DNA from: Allobosea sp. ASV33
Lineage (GTDB): Bacteria; Pseudomonadota; Alphaproteobacteria; Rhizobiales; Beijerinckiaceae
Assembly (NCBI RefSeq): GCF_016428755.1
Contig: NZ_JAELTI010000002.1
Span: forward strand, 1-64,000
Reading direction: 5' to 3'
Length of the DNA stretch: 64,000 nucleotides
Of the stretch, positions 27,964 through 38,073 are shown piece by piece. The first letter of the stretch is position 1; each line of letters opens with the position of its first letter. The notes beneath the pieces were generated by a model. The model had not been told where the DNA came from and made no database searches. It was given only the letters and a program-made list of their open reading frames with translations. The translations under genes and the position numbers were made by a program.

Positions 27964-30771
27964 TTGAGCGACGATACCGACGACAAGCGCGACGGAGCCC
28001 CGGACTTCGGCGGCGACATCAAGCCGATCGCGATCACCGACGAGATGAAGAAGAGCTATCTCGATTACGCCATGAGCGTGATCGTGAGCCGCGCTCTGCC
28101 CGATGTCCGCGACGGCCTGAAGCCGGTCCACCGCCGCATCCTGTTCTCGATGCACGAGAACAAGAACGTGCCCGAGCGGCCCTATACCAAATGCGCCCGC
28201 ATCGTCGGCGACACGATGGGTAAATACCATCCGCACGGCAATCTCGCAGTCTATGACGCGCTGGTGCGCATGGCGCAGGACTTCTCGCTCCGCCTGCCGC
28301 TGATCGACGGCCAGGGCAATTTCGGCTCGATGGACGGCGACAGCGCCGCCGCCGATCGTTACACCGAGGCCCGCCTCGACAAGGCGGCGATGCCGCTGCT
28401 GGAAGACCTCGACCTCGACACGGTCGATTTCCAGCCGAACTACGACGGCAAGGAGCATGAGCCGACGGTCCTGCCGGCGCGCTATCCGAACCTCCTCGTC
28501 AACGGCGCCGGCGGCATCGCCGTCGGCATGGCCACCAACATCCCGCCGCATAATCTCGGCGAGGTCATCGACGCCTGCGTCGCCTTTATCGACGATCCCG
28601 AGATCTCGATCGACGACCTGATCGAGATCGTCCCCGGCCCGGATTTCCCGACCGGCGCCTCGATCATGGGCCGCAGCGGCATCCACTCGGCCTATCACAC
28701 CGGCCGTGGCTCGATCGTGATGCGCTCGAAGACGCATATCGAGGAGATGCGCAAGGAGCGCGAGGCGATCGTCGTCACCGAGATTCCCTATCAGGTGAAC
28801 AAGGCGACGATGGTCGAGAAGATCGCCGATCTCGTGCGCGAGAAGCGCATCGAGGGCATCTCGGACCTGCGCGACGAATCCAGCCGCGAGGGCGTTCGCG
28901 TCGTCATCGAGATCAAGCGCGACGCCGTCGCCGATGTCGTGCTGAATCAGCTCTACCGCTTCACCCCGCTGCAGACGTCCTTCGGCGCCAACATGGTGGC
29001 GCTGAACGGCGGCCGCCCGGAAGTCCTGAACCTCAAGGACTTCATCACCGCCTTCGTCGAGTTCCGCGAGCAGGTCGTCTCGCGGCGCACGCGCTACCTC
29101 CTGAACAAGGCCCGCGAGCGCGCCCATGTGCTCTGCGGCCTCGCCACGGCGGTTGCCAATATCGACGAGGTCATCCGCCTGATCCGCACGGCGCCGACGC
29201 CTGCCGCCGCGCATGAATCGCTGATGGCGCGCGACTGGCCGGCTGAGGATATCGCGCCGCTGATCGCGCTGGTCGACGATCCGCGCCACCCGATCAATCC
29301 GGACGGTACCTATCGGCTCTCGGACGCGCAGGCGAAGGCGATCCTCGAGCTGCGCCTGTCGCGCCTCACCGCTCTGGGTCGCGACGAGATCGGCGACGAG
29401 CTGGAGAAGCTCGCCAAGGAGATCGCGGATTATCTCGACATCCTGCGCTCGCGCGCCCGCATCCAGTCGATCGTCAAGGCCGAGCTCGCCGAGGTGAAGA
29501 CTGCCTTCGCCACGCCGCGCCGCACCGAGATCCAGGACTGGGGCTCCGACCTCGACGACGAGGACCTGATCGCCCGCGAGGACATGGTCGTCACCGTCAG
29601 CCATGGCGGCTACATCAAGCGCGTGCCGCTCTCGACCTATCGGGCGCAGCGCCGCGGCGGCAAGGGCCGCTCCGGCATGGCGACCAAGGACGAGGATTTC
29701 GTCGCCCGCCTCTTCGTCGCCTCGACCCATACCCCGGTGCTGTTCTTCTCCTCGGAAGGCCAGGTCTACAAGGAGAAGGTCTGGCGCCTGCCGCTCTCGG
29801 CGCCGAACGCGCGCGGCAAGGCACTGGTCAACATGCTGCCGATCGAGGCCGGCGAGCGCATCACCACGATCATGCCGCTGCCGGAGGACGAGGCGAGCTG
29901 GGAAACGCTCGACGTGATGTTCGCTACCGCCTCGGGCGGGGTGCGCCGCAACAAGCTCTCCGACTTCGTCAACGTCAACCGCGCCGGCAAGATCGCGATG
30001 AAGCTCGACGAGGGCGACCACATCGTCGACGTGCAGATCTGCACCGAGAACGACGACGTGCTGCTGACGACGGCCGACGGCCAGTGCATCCGCTTCGCGG
30101 TGCCGGAGGTGCGCGTCTTCAAGGGCCGCGACTCGACCGGCGTGCGCGGCATCAACCTGGCCAAGGGCGACAAGGTCATCTCGCTCGCGATCCTGCGCCA
30201 TCTCGACGCCACACCGGACGAGCGCGCCGCCTATCTCAAGCGCGCCGCAGCCAACCGCCGTGCGCTCAACGGCGAGGCCGACGAGGCGACGGAGGCCGTT
30301 CCGGCGGTCGAGGCCGATGCCGAGGAGAGCGCCTCGGGCGATATCGAGCTGGGGCAGGAGAAATACGCCGCCATGGGCGCGGCCGAGCAGTTCATCCTGA
30401 CGATCTCGGAGAAGGGCTACGGCAAGCGCACCTCCTCCTTCGAGTACCGGGTCACCGGGCGCGGCGGCAAGGGCATCGTCGCCATGGTCGTCAACGACCG
30501 CAACGGCAAGCTCGTCGCCTCCTTCCCGGCAGTGGACTCGGACCAGCTCATGCTGGTGACCGATGGCGGCCAGCTCATCCGCGTGCCGGTCGATGCCGGC
30601 CCGAACAACCGTATCCGCATCGCCGGGCGCTCGACCCAGGGCGTCACGGTGTTCAACACCGACAAGGACGAGAAGGTCGTCTCGGTCGAGTGCATCAACG
30701 ATGATGGCGAAGGCGGCGAGAACGGCGAGGCTGGCGACGAAGCTCAGGGCGCCGAGAGCACGGAGGGCTGA
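27964..30771 (+). CDS. gyrA: DNA gyrase subunit A
   Basis: GyrA is the breakage-reunion subunit of gyrase (A2B2), which introduces negative supercoils. The 935-residue protein starts with TTG ([11 protein letters not shown]). The N-terminal winged-helix/tower domain includes the catalytic tyrosine in [11 protein letters not shown]. The C-terminal beta-pinwheel has the GyrA box [15 protein letters not shown] and the tail is acidic ([19 protein letters not shown]). An acidic insertion around residues 770-795 is typical of alphaproteobacteria. In the quinolone-resistance region the sequence is [19 protein letters not shown]: the position of E. coli Asp82 is Asn and that of Ser83 is Leu, while Asp87 is kept. 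Confidence 0.97.
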   Translation: MSDDTDDKRDGAPDFGGDIKPIAITDEMKKSYLDYAMSVIVSRALPDVRDGLKPVHRRILFSMHENKNVPERPYTKCARIVGDTMGKYHPHGNLAVYDALVRMAQDFSLRLPLIDGQGNFGSMDGDSAAADRYTEARLDKAAMPLLEDLDLDTVDFQPNYDGKEHEPTVLPARYPNLLVNGAGGIAVGMATNIPPHNLGEVIDACVAFIDDPEISIDDLIEIVPGPDFPTGASIMGRSGIHSAYHTGRGSIVMRSKTHIEEMRKEREAIVVTEIPYQVNKATMVEKIADLVREKRIEGISDLRDESSREGVRVVIEIKRDAVADVVLNQLYRFTPLQTSFGANMVALNGGRPEVLNLKDFITAFVEFREQVVSRRTRYLLNKARERAHVLCGLATAVANIDEVIRLIRTAPTPAAAHESLMARDWPAEDIAPLIALVDDPRHPINPDGTYRLSDAQAKAILELRLSRLTALGRDEIGDELEKLAKEIADYLDILRSRARIQSIVKAELAEVKTAFATPRRTEIQDWGSDLDDEDLIAREDMVVTVSHGGYIKRVPLSTYRAQRRGGKGRSGMATKDEDFVARLFVASTHTPVLFFSSEGQVYKEKVWRLPLSAPNARGKALVNMLPIEAGERITTIMPLPEDEASWETLDVMFATASGGVRRNKLSDFVNVNRAGKIAMKLDEGDHIVDVQICTENDDVLLTTADGQCIRFAVPEVRVFKGRDSTGVRGINLAKGDKVISLAILRHLDATPDERAAYLKRAAANRRALNGEADEATEAVPAVEADAEESASGDIELGQEKYAAMGAAEQFILTISEKGYGKRTSSFEYRVTGRGGKGIVAMVVNDRNGKLVASFPAVDSDQLMLVTDGGQLIRVPVDAGPNNRIRIAGRSTQGVTVFNTDKDEKVVSVECINDDGEGGENGEAGDEAQGAESTEG

Positions 30772-30865
30772 TCCCTCAGCCTCTTGCGGCCATGGCTTCA
30801 GGCTATCTCTGAGGCCGTGGCGCTTGCGGTGTAGCGGGAGCGTCAGGTTCGCGACGGGACCTTGT

Positions 30866-30960
30866 CGTCATTCCGGGCTTGGCCTGGAATCCAGCGTGAA
30901 GCGCCGAGCCCTGCGATGGATTCCGGATCGGCGCCGCTTCGCGGCTTGTCCGGAATGACG
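30866..30960. repeat. Dispersed intergenic palindromic repeat, copy 3
   Basis: It begins CGTCATTCCGGGCTTGGCC and ends GGCTTGTCCGGAATGACG, with GATGGATTCCGGATCGGC inside. This is the same family as 964-1049 and 6014-6111 but diverged by several substitutions that keep the arms complementary (CGTCATTCC against GGAATGACG). Compensating changes in both arms suggest that folding is maintained. It lies in the gyrA-aat spacer. Confidence 0.65.
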
Positions 30961-30990
30961 CTGGGTTTCCGTCGCGCAACCTCACCCCGC

Positions 30991-31087
30991 CGTCGTTGTC
31001 AGCGCAGCGAAGCCATTATTGGGGACCGGGTGAAACGTCGTACTCAGCCCCTGGATTGTTTCGTCGCTGATGCTCCGCGCAATGACG
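30991..31087. repeat. Second, unrelated dispersed repeat in the gyrA-aat spacer
   Basis: The segment runs from CGTCGTTGTCAGCGCAGCGA to CTCCGCGCAATGACG, with TGGATTGTTTCGTCGCTGAT in its right half. The right half matches the general type TGGATTGCTTCGTCGC...CGCAATGACG, scattered in many proteobacterial genomes, and the left half is its partly decayed inverted partner. Together with copy 3 of the GGATCC-type repeat it fills most of the 371-base spacer. Confidence 0.5.
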
Positions 31088-31142
31088 ACCGGCCTGGCAA
31101 CCCTCGTTTGACAGAAGCCCCGCCCCGCGCTCCCATCCGCCC

Positions 31143-31814
31143 ATGAAGGCTCGTTCCGTGCCAGTCCGCACCCCCGCGATCACGCCGGAGATCATGCTGC
31201 GCGCCTATGCCGCCGGCATCTTCCCGATGGCGGAGAGCGCCGACGATCCCGGGCTGTTCTGGGTCGAGCCGGAAATCCGCGGCATCATCCCGCTCGACCG
31301 CTTCCATCTCTCGGCGCGGCTTGCCCGGACAGTCCGCGCGGACCGTTTCGAGATCCGGGTCGACAGCGCCTTCGATGCCGTCATCGCGGCTTGCGCCGAG
31401 GCCAAGCCGGATCGCGCCGAGACCTGGATCAACGCGCGCATTCGCGAGATCTTCGGGGCGCTCTTCGCGCTCGGCCATGTCCACACGGTGGAGTGCTGGC
31501 GCGAAGGCCGCCTCGTCGGCGGGCTCTACGGGCTTTCGCTGGGCGGCGCCTTCTTCGGCGAGAGCATGTTCCACCGCGAGACCGACGCCTCGAAGGTGGC
31601 GCTGGTCCATCTTGTCGCCCGGCTGAAACGGGGCGGCTATCGCCTGCTCGACACGCAGTTCCAGACCGGCCATCTCGCGCAGTTCGGCACGATCGAAATC
31701 CCGCGCGACGATTATCGCCACCTGCTCGACGAGGCGCTGCGCCACCGGGGCGACTGGAACGCCTGGCCGGCATCGGCGCCGGTCAGCGGCCGGGAGGCTC
31801 TGGCTCAGCTCTGA
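31143..31814 (+). CDS. aat: Leucyl/phenylalanyl-tRNA-protein transferase
   Basis: Aat transfers Leu or Phe from tRNA to N-terminal Arg or Lys of proteins, marking them for ClpAPS degradation by the bacterial N-degron pathway. The family signatures [57 protein letters not shown] and [20 protein letters not shown] are all present, and the length of 223 residues is normal. It converges with DUF2155 and NDUFA12 genes; an aat-DUF2155-NDUFA12 neighbourhood is familiar in alphaproteobacteria. Confidence 0.96.
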   Translation: MKARSVPVRTPAITPEIMLRAYAAGIFPMAESADDPGLFWVEPEIRGIIPLDRFHLSARLARTVRADRFEIRVDSAFDAVIAACAEAKPDRAETWINARIREIFGALFALGHVHTVECWREGRLVGGLYGLSLGGAFFGESMFHRETDASKVALVHLVARLKRGGYRLLDTQFQTGHLAQFGTIEIPRDDYRHLLDEALRHRGDWNAWPASAPVSGREALAQL

Positions 31815-31837
31815 AGCGCGGCCGCCGGCCGGCGGAA

Positions 31838-32479
31838 TCAGGCGCCGCCGCTGGCCGCCGGATCACGGCCGGGCGCAGGATTGGTCGGGAAGAAGCGCTG
31901 GCTCGGCCGCTGCGGCTGCACCGGCACGCCACGCGGCGGCTCGACATCGATGCGCCCGCCAGGCGGCGGCGGAGGCTGCTGCCCGGGCGGAGGCAGGTTG
32001 GGGTCACGAGGCGGCGTCCGCGGCTTGCGCTGTTCTTCGGGCGGCGGCGGAGCCTCCGGCTCCTTGGGATCGACGACGAGCTCGGTTCCGCCTTTGCAAT
32101 CGGTCAGCCAGGCATCGTAGATCGCATGCTCGACGCCGTGCAGGCCGGGGCTCGCCGCATACATCCAGCCGGTGAAGATGCGCCGGTACTCATTCTTGAC
32201 CGTGACCTCGTCGACCTCGACGAAGGCGTCGGTCTGCGGCGCCTCGGTCGGCGGACGCGTCCAGCAGACGCGCGGCGTGAGCTGCAGCGCGCCGAACTGC
32301 ACGGTCTCGTCGATCGCGACCTCGAAGGAGATGATGCGGCCGGTGATCTTGTCGAGCCCGGCGAAGACCGCGGTCGGATTGCGGATGCGATCGGCCTGGG
32401 CCGGCCCTGTAGCCGTCAGCGTCGCCATCGCGCTCGCGGCGAGGCCTGCCAGGATCGGGAAACGAAAGAACGACGGCAT
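31838..32479 (-). CDS. DUF2155 domain periplasmic protein
   Basis: This protein of about 213 residues starts at ATG 32479 with a signal peptide (PILAGLAASAMATLTATGPA, cleavage near AQA-DRI). The DUF2155 core follows: VFAGLDKITGRIISFEVAID, LQLTPRVCWTRPPTEAPQTD and FTGWMYAASPGLHGVEHAIYD, with two cysteines. The C-terminal third is a proline-rich tail (EPEAPPPPEEQRKPRTPP and similar) that is probably disordered. The domain is widespread in alphaproteobacteria and usually sits beside NDUFA12, as here. Its function is not known to me. Confidence 0.88.
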   Translation of the reverse strand: MPSFFRFPILAGLAASAMATLTATGPAQADRIRNPTAVFAGLDKITGRIISFEVAIDETVQFGALQLTPRVCWTRPPTEAPQTDAFVEVDEVTVKNEYRRIFTGWMYAASPGLHGVEHAIYDAWLTDCKGGTELVVDPKEPEAPPPPEEQRKPRTPPRDPNLPPPGQQPPPPPGGRIDVEPPRGVPVQPQRPSQRFFPTNPAPGRDPAASGGA

Positions 32480-32666
32480 GCGTGCGCGAATCTCTTCGAC
32501 GGCGCGGAAGGACCGCGATGGCGCGCAGTAACACGGCAAAGGCAGCGGAAAAAGGGCACCGCCCCCAAAACCTTGGGGTAGGCCGGCGGCGCCACCCTCC
32601 GAAAGCAAAAAGCCGCCCCAAAAGGAGCGGCCCGGTATGTCGCGGCGTGCCTCGGCGAACCTTGTC

Positions 32667-33077
32667 TCAGCGGCCCGGCGTCCAAGCCTCGTAGTCGCCG
32701 GTCGCGGCCGGGCGCTCGCCCTCGGCGAGGGTCGAGCCCTGCGGACGATAGGCCAGCGCGGTGCCGGTCCAGTTCTGCTGGTGCGGCTGCTGCCACTCGC
32801 GCGGCTGGTAGCTTTCCTCGGAGGGCGCGACGTCGACCGTGTGGTGCAGCCAGCCGTTCCAGCCCGGCGGCACCTTGGAGGCCTCGGCGTCGCCCTTGTA
32901 GATCACCCAGCGGCGCTGGAAGCCGAGCGCCTTGTCCTTCACCCCACCCGCGGTGCGGTAATAGACATTGCCGAACTCGTCCTCGCCCACCCGCTCGCCG
33001 AAGCGCCAGGTATGGAAGCGGGTGCCGATCGTCTGGCCATTCCACCAGGTGAAGATCTGCAGCAGCCAGTCCTTCAT
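32667..33077 (-). CDS. NADH:ubiquinone oxidoreductase accessory subunit, NDUFA12 family
   Basis: The NDUFA12/B17.2 family is a supernumerary subunit of respiratory complex I in mitochondria and alphaproteobacteria. The motifs FTWWNGQTIGTRFHTWRFGE, RWVIYKGDAEASKVPPGWNG and WLHHTVDVAPSEE, and the C-terminal YEAWTPGR, are diagnostic, and the size of 136 residues fits. I chose ATG 33077 (MKDWLLQIF) over the earlier in-frame codon at 33104. It is presumably transcribed with the DUF2155 gene 187 bases downstream. Confidence 0.93.
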   Translation of the reverse strand: MKDWLLQIFTWWNGQTIGTRFHTWRFGERVGEDEFGNVYYRTAGGVKDKALGFQRRWVIYKGDAEASKVPPGWNGWLHHTVDVAPSEESYQPREWQQPHQQNWTGTALAYRPQGSTLAEGERPAATGDYEAWTPGR

Positions 33078-33970
33078 TGTCCTCAGTCCGTGCGCGCAGT
33101 GCAAAACAATCGCGCGACTTATGGCTCCCGCACCGCCTACTGTCCAGTCCGCGATAAGCCGACCGCGCCGAAACCGCGCGGTTTCTCACCCGGATCGCAG
33201 CGCATCAGGCTCATGATGGCCGGGACATCGCGATCAGCGGCTCGGAGCCGGCGGGTCTCCAGGACTGGATCACGCTGCAGCCGGCATGGCCCAGGCAACC
33301 CAACGTCGCTTTAAGCCGATCGCTCAATCTCGGCGCGCAGCGAGTCGCTCGCCACGATTCGGCCGCGATTCGGGACCGGCGTCGAAGCCTGCATTCTCAC
33401 GGAAACGGCCCGAGATCAGCCACTTCCGGGCGGCTTTGAAAGCGCTGCACGCGGCTGGCCTTCGGCGCATCGGCTTCACCACTCGTCAACCATGAATAGC
33501 GGGGATTTTAGGGACTGCGCTTCCTCCCACACTGTGGCAATCTTGCCGACGCGCATCCGATTCCCCGGCGATTTCCGGGGCTTAGCGACGGCCTTGCAAC
33601 TTATCCCCATAACCCACATATCCCTACCAGATGTCGTGTCCACAGGGATCGCGGGGCACTATTCCTTGACGACCGACTGGGATCTGCACTAGATTTTGAC
33701 CATCGCATGACGGCCGGCGGCACCCCCTCTGGATGACTGCGAAACCCTAGTTTTCCAGTGTGTTCCGGGCCTGCCGCCGCATCCGCCATCACCAGCGGAA
33801 GCGAACGGATTTGCGCGGGCATTTTGGGCGCGTCCGGGACCATCGGCGGGGCTACACCGCCGGGACCCACAGGGCATCGAACCGAGTTTGGGCTGACATC
33901 AGGAGCCGGTGATCAACCGGCCGCGCGTGGCTTGCGAAGCAGGCCCGCGGCAGATCAAGGGACGAAGATC
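33078..33970. other. 893-base spacer before nrdJ
   Basis: From 33078 to about 33600 I find nothing beyond the presumed promoter of the NDUFA12 gene; short open frames there have no ribosome sites. The nrdJ side holds a probable sigma-70 promoter (33666-33695, listed separately) and a leader of about 270 bases. A TTATCCCCA at 33601-33609 differs by one base from a DnaA box. There is no clear match to an NrdR box or a cobalamin riboswitch. Confidence 0.5.
33666..33695 (+). promoter_or_regulatory. Probable sigma-70 promoter of nrdJ
   Basis: TTGACG (33666-33671) matches the -35 consensus at five of six positions, and TAGATT (33690-33695) matches the -10 at four of six, with an 18-base spacer. 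Transcription would start near 33702, leaving a G+C-rich leader of about 270 bases before the nrdJ ATG at 33971. Confidence 0.45.
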
Positions 33971-36900
33971 ATGCGCATCGAGCGCCGCTACACCACCGCC
34001 GGACAGTCGCCCTATTCCGCGATTCCGTTCCGATCGGCCGTCAGCGAGATCAAGAACCCGGACGGCTCCGTCGTCTTCCGGCTGGAAGGCATCGAGGTCC
34101 CCGAGACCTGGTCGCAAGTGGCGAGCGACGTGCTCGCGCAGAAATATTTCCGCAAGGCCGGCGTGCCAGCGCGCCTGAAGAAGTTCGAGGAGAACGACGT
34201 TCCCTCCTTCCTCTGGCGCTCGGTCGCCGACGAGGCGGCTCTCGCCGAATTGCCCGAGGGCGAGCGCTACGGCTCCGAAATCTCCTCCAAGCAGGTCTTC
34301 GACCGCCTCGCGGGCTGCTGGACCTATTGGGGCTGGAAGGGCGGCTATTTCTCCTCCGAGGAGGATGCCGCGGCCTTCCATGACGAGCTGCGCTTCATGC
34401 TCGCGACCCAGCGCGTCGCGCCGAACTCGCCGCAATGGTTCAACACCGGCCTGCACTGGGCCTATGGCATCGACGGCCCCAGCCAAGGCCATTTCTACGT
34501 CGACTTCAAGACCGGCAAGCTGGTGAAGTCGAAGTCGAGCTACGAGCATCCGCAGCCGCATGCCTGCTTCATCCAGGGCGTGCAGGACGATCTCGTCAAC
34601 GAGGGCGGCATCATGGACCTCTGGGTCCGTGAGGCCCGCCTGTTCAAGTATGGCTCAGGCACCGGCTCGAACTTCTCGATGCTGCGCGGCGAAGGCGAGA
34701 AGCTCGCCGGCGGCGGCAAGTCCTCGGGCCTGATGTCCTTCCTCAAAATCGGCGACCGCGCCGCCGGCGCCATCAAATCGGGCGGCACCACCCGCCGCGC
34801 CGCGAAGATGGTCGTGGTCGATGCCGACCATCCCGATATCGAGGCCTATATCGACTGGAAGGTGAAGGAGGAGCAGAAGGTCGCCGCCCTCGTCACCGGC
34901 TCCAAGACCGTCAAGAAGCATATGAAGGCCGTGCTCAAGGCCTGCGTGAACTGCGAGGGTGATGGCGACAGCTGCTTCGATCCCGAGCAGAACCCGGCGC
35001 TGAAGCGCGAGATCAAGCTCGCCCGCAAGGCGCTGGTGCCGGACAACTACATCAAGCGCGTCATCCAGTTCGCCAAGCAGGGCTACAAGGATATCTCCTT
35101 CGACACCTATGACACCGACTGGGATTCCGACGCCTATCTCACCGTCTCCGGCCAGAACTCGAACAACTCGGTCTCGCTGACCGACGACTTCCTCCGCGCC
35201 GTCGAGAACGACAATGACTGGAATCTGACCGCCCGGACCACCGGCAAGGTCCACAAGACGCTGAAGGCCCGCGACCTCTGGGAGAAGATCGGCTACGCCG
35301 CCTGGGCCTCGGCCGATCCCGGCCTGCACTTCAACTCGACGATGAACGACTGGCACACCTGCCCGGCTTCCGGCCGGATCCGGGCGTCCAACCCGTGCTC
35401 CGAGTACATGTTCCTCGACGACACCGCCTGCAATCTGGCCTCGGCCAACCTGCTGCAGTTCTACGACACGGAAACCAAGGCCTTCGACGTCGCGGCCTAT
35501 GAGCATCTCTGCCGGCTCTGGACCGTCGTGCTCGAGATCTCGGTGACGATGGCGCAGTTCCCGAGCCGCGAGATCGCCGAGCTCTCCTACGAATACCGCA
35601 CGCTCGGCCTCGGCTACGCCAATATCGGCGGCCTGCTGATGACCATGGGCCTCGGCTACGACTCCGACGAGGGTCGTGCGCTGGCCGGTGCGCTCACCGC
35701 GATCATGACCGGCGTCGCCTATGCGACCTCGGCCGAGATGGCCGGCGAGCTCGGCCCCTTCCCCGGCTACAAGAAGAACGCCAGCCACATGCTGCGCGTC
35801 ATCCGCAACCACCGCACGGCGGCCCATGGCCTCGCAGACGGTTATGAAGGCCTGAGCGTCACCCCGGTCCCGCTCGACCACGCCACCCTCGCCCGCCTCG
35901 GCGGCTCGGCCGTCACCATGGCGGAGCGCTCCCGCATCGTCTGGGACGAGGCGCTCGAGCAAGGCAAGCGCTACGGCTATCGCAACGCCCAGGCCACCGT
36001 GATCGCGCCGACCGGCACGATCGGCCTCGTCATGGATTGCGACACCACCGGCATCGAGCCCGATTTCGCGCTGGTGAAGTTCAAGAAGCTCGCCGGCGGC
36101 GGCTATTTCAAGATCATCAACCGCGCCGTGCCGGACGCGCTGCGGGCGCTCGGCTACCGCGAGGCCGATATCGCCGAGATCGAGGCCTATGCCGTCGGCC
36201 ACGGCTCGATGAAGCAGGCGCCGGGCGTCAACCCCTCGACGCTGCGCAGCAAGGGCTTCACCGACGAGAAGATCGAGGCGATCGAGAAGGGGCTGAAGAG
36301 CGCCTTCGACATCAAGTTCGTCTTCAACAAGTGGACGCTGGGCGAGGATTTCCTCACCGGTACGCTCAAGGTCCCGGCCGAGAAGCTGAACGACATGTCG
36401 TTCGAGCTCCTGCCCTTCCTCGGCTTCAGCAAGGCCGAGATCGAGGCCGCCAACGTCCATGTCTGCGGCGCGATGACCCTGGAAGGCGCCCCGCACCTGA
36501 AGACCGAGCATTACAACGTCTTCGATTGCGCCAATCCCTGCGGCCGCATCGGCAAGCGCTATCTCTCGGTCGAGAGCCATATCCGCATGATGGCGGCGGC
36601 GCAGCCCTTCATCTCGGGCGCCATCTCCAAGACCATCAACATGCCGAACGACGCCACGGTCGAGGACTGCAAGAGCGCCTATATGCTCTCCTGGAAGCTG
36701 GCGCTGAAGGCGAACGCCCTCTACCGCGACGGCTCCAAGCTCTCGCAGCCGCTGAACTCGGCGCTGATCTCGGATGAGGACGAGGACGCCGACGACGCCG
36801 TCGAGACGCTGGTCGCGGCGCCGATGGCGGCGCGCGCCACCCAGATCTCGGAGAAGATCGTCGAACGCATCGTCGAGCGCATCGAGCGCAAGCGCGAGCG

Positions 36901-37705
36901 CGAGAAGATGCCGGATCGCCGCACCGGCTACATCCAGAAGGCCACGGTCGGCGGCCACAAGGTCTATGTCCATACCGGCGAGTATTCGGACGGGCGCCTC
37001 GGCGAGATCTTCATCGACATGCACAAGGAGGGTGCGGCCTTCCGGGCGATGATGAACAACTTCGCCATCGCGGTCTCGCTCGGCCTGCAATACGGCGTGC
37101 CGCTGGAGGAGTATGTCGAGGCCTTCACCTTCACCCGGTTCGAGCCCTCGGGCTTCGTCGCCGGCAACCAGTCGATCAAGAACGCGACCTCGATCCTCGA
37201 CTACGTCTTCCGCGAGCTCGCGATCTCCTATCTCGGCCGCAACGACCTCGCCCATGTCGACCCCAGCGAGATCGGCCATGACGTGATGGGCAGCGGCGTC
37301 GGCCAGGACAAGGCGCCGGATGCGACCCCGGTCACCTCGACCCCCCTCGCCTCCACCGGCTTCCGCCGCGGCAAGCCGATCAACCTGCTCGCCATCCAGG
37401 GCGGCGGCCAGGGAAGCCACGCTGCGAACGACGCGGTCGCCCGCTCGGTCGCTTCCGCGACCGGCCTCGCCACCGCCGGCGCCACCGCGCTGAAGGAAGA
37501 GCCCGAGGCTTATGGCGAAGCGGAAATGGCCAAGCTCGGCTTCGCGGCGCCCGCCGCCCAGCCGACCCAATCGGAGCGCCGGGCCGAGGCGATCATGAAG
37601 GGCTATGTCGGCGACTCGTGCGGCGAATGCGGAAACTTCACGCTGGTCCGCAACGGCACCTGCCTGAAGTGCAACACGTGCGGGAGCACGACTGGGTGCT
37701 CGTAA
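33971..37705 (+). CDS. nrdJ: Adenosylcobalamin-dependent (class II) ribonucleotide reductase
   Basis: NrdJ reduces ribonucleotides to deoxyribonucleotides using a thiyl radical generated from adenosylcobalamin, without oxygen or an iron centre. The 1244-residue protein has the catalytic barrel segments [59 protein letters not shown] (active-site cysteine region) and [20 protein letters not shown]. The long C-terminal extension ends in a Cys-rich ribbon: [20 protein letters not shown], then [11 protein letters not shown] 33971 follows GACGAAGATC, and upstream codons are not conserved-looking. Full length for Hyphomicrobiales. It ties the cell's DNA synthesis to B12 supply, relevant to the riboswitch unit near 51 kb. 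Confidence 0.97.
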   Translation: MRIERRYTTAGQSPYSAIPFRSAVSEIKNPDGSVVFRLEGIEVPETWSQVASDVLAQKYFRKAGVPARLKKFEENDVPSFLWRSVADEAALAELPEGERYGSEISSKQVFDRLAGCWTYWGWKGGYFSSEEDAAAFHDELRFMLATQRVAPNSPQWFNTGLHWAYGIDGPSQGHFYVDFKTGKLVKSKSSYEHPQPHACFIQGVQDDLVNEGGIMDLWVREARLFKYGSGTGSNFSMLRGEGEKLAGGGKSSGLMSFLKIGDRAAGAIKSGGTTRRAAKMVVVDADHPDIEAYIDWKVKEEQKVAALVTGSKTVKKHMKAVLKACVNCEGDGDSCFDPEQNPALKREIKLARKALVPDNYIKRVIQFAKQGYKDISFDTYDTDWDSDAYLTVSGQNSNNSVSLTDDFLRAVENDNDWNLTARTTGKVHKTLKARDLWEKIGYAAWASADPGLHFNSTMNDWHTCPASGRIRASNPCSEYMFLDDTACNLASANLLQFYDTETKAFDVAAYEHLCRLWTVVLEISVTMAQFPSREIAELSYEYRTLGLGYANIGGLLMTMGLGYDSDEGRALAGALTAIMTGVAYATSAEMAGELGPFPGYKKNASHMLRVIRNHRTAAHGLADGYEGLSVTPVPLDHATLARLGGSAVTMAERSRIVWDEALEQGKRYGYRNAQATVIAPTGTIGLVMDCDTTGIEPDFALVKFKKLAGGGYFKIINRAVPDALRALGYREADIAEIEAYAVGHGSMKQAPGVNPSTLRSKGFTDEKIEAIEKGLKSAFDIKFVFNKWTLGEDFLTGTLKVPAEKLNDMSFELLPFLGFSKAEIEAANVHVCGAMTLEGAPHLKTEHYNVFDCANPCGRIGKRYLSVESHIRMMAAAQPFISGAISKTINMPNDATVEDCKSAYMLSWKLALKANALYRDGSKLSQPLNSALISDEDEDADDAVETLVAAPMAARATQISEKIVERIVERIERKREREKMPDRRTGYIQKATVGGHKVYVHTGEYSDGRLGEIFIDMHKEGAAFRAMMNNFAIAVSLGLQYGVPLEEYVEAFTFTRFEPSGFVAGNQSIKNATSILDYVFRELAISYLGRNDLAHVDPSEIGHDVMGSGVGQDKAPDATPVTSTPLASTGFRRGKPINLLAIQGGGQGSHAANDAVARSVASATGLATAGATALKEEPEAYGEAEMAKLGFAAPAAQPTQSERRAEAIMKGYVGDSCGECGNFTLVRNGTCLKCNTCGSTTGCS

Positions 37706-37731
37706 GGGGCATCTACGACCTGAAGGCAGAC

Positions 37732-37808
37732 CCAAAGTTCTGTTTTGAGCAGCCAAAGTTTTGTTCCAGCGCACGCTTTGGTTGTGTGAGTGGAACCAAA
37801 GTTTGCCT
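37732..37808. repeat. Regular array of four CCAAAG units after nrdJ
   Basis: CCAAAGTTCTGTTTT (37732), CCAAAGTTTTGTTCC (37753) and CCAAAGTTTGCC (37796) are direct copies, and CTTTGG (37776-37781) is an inverted one. Successive units are spaced about 21, 23 and 20 bases, close to two helical turns each. The array begins 27 bases after the nrdJ stop and ends just before an intrinsic terminator. It could be a protein-binding array, or part of a hairpin-rich 3' end; I cannot tell which. Confidence 0.45.
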
Positions 37809-37842
37809 TATTGACGCACCAGAGCACCGCAATTGACACATC

Positions 37843-37872
37843 AGCCTGCCGCACCTCGCGGCAGGCTTTTTT
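37843..37872 (+). terminator. Intrinsic transcription terminator
   Basis: A perfect 10-bp stem AGCCTGCCGC (37843-37852) / GCGGCAGGCT (37858-37867) with loop ACCTC is followed by six Ts (37867-37872). It is oriented to end plus-strand transcription and most likely terminates the nrdJ message 140 bases after its stop. It also shields the minus-strand defence genes beyond from read-through. Confidence 0.9.
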
Positions 37873-37904
37873 CTGGCCGTCGGTGGTGAGGGTTCGGCGA
37901 GGCT

Positions 37905-38060
37905 TGCGACGATGCAGGTGTTCTCGCGACGGTGCTTGGAGCCGTTGATCGAGGCCTGCGGGTCGTGCTGGTGACGGACGCCTTGTAAAGCTCATCTGAC
38001 GCAACGCACGACGCGCTGATGGAGCTGTATGTGAACTGACGCCGCGAGTATCGCAAGGCG
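37905..38060 (+). pseudogene. Remnant of an isochorismatase-family cysteine hydrolase
   Basis: In the frame that starts at 37914 the translation reads AGVLATVLGAVDRGLRVVLV, then TDAL, a TAA stop at 37986, SSSDATHDALMELYVN, a TGA stop at 38037, and RREYR. This is the C-terminal part of the isochorismatase fold, where a conserved DAxCSSS...THDALxxLY motif is expected; the cysteine codon position has become TAA. Two in-frame stops and the missing N-terminal half show it is dead. It lies at the left edge of the defence island, so the island probably replaced the rest of the gene. Confidence 0.7.
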
Positions 38061-38073
38061 AAACCAGCAGACA

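Noticed and set aside
33601-33609. Possible DnaA box TTATCCCCA before nrdJ
   Set aside because: It is a single site with one mismatch to TTATCCACA and no neighbours; it is expected by chance in a sequence this long.
33890-33915. B12-box-like string (ATCAGGAGCCGGTGAT) in the nrdJ leader
   Set aside because: It resembles part of AGYCAGGAGACCKGCC but lacks the A and the closing GCC, and none of the other conserved riboswitch parts (GCAACTGTAA core, GCCACTG loop) is present in the leader.
34655-37774. Open frame of 1039 codons antisense to nrdJ
   Set aside because: It is a mirror of the high third-position G+C of nrdJ. The translation is Arg/Leu/Asp repeats without domains, and nrdJ on the other strand is certain.
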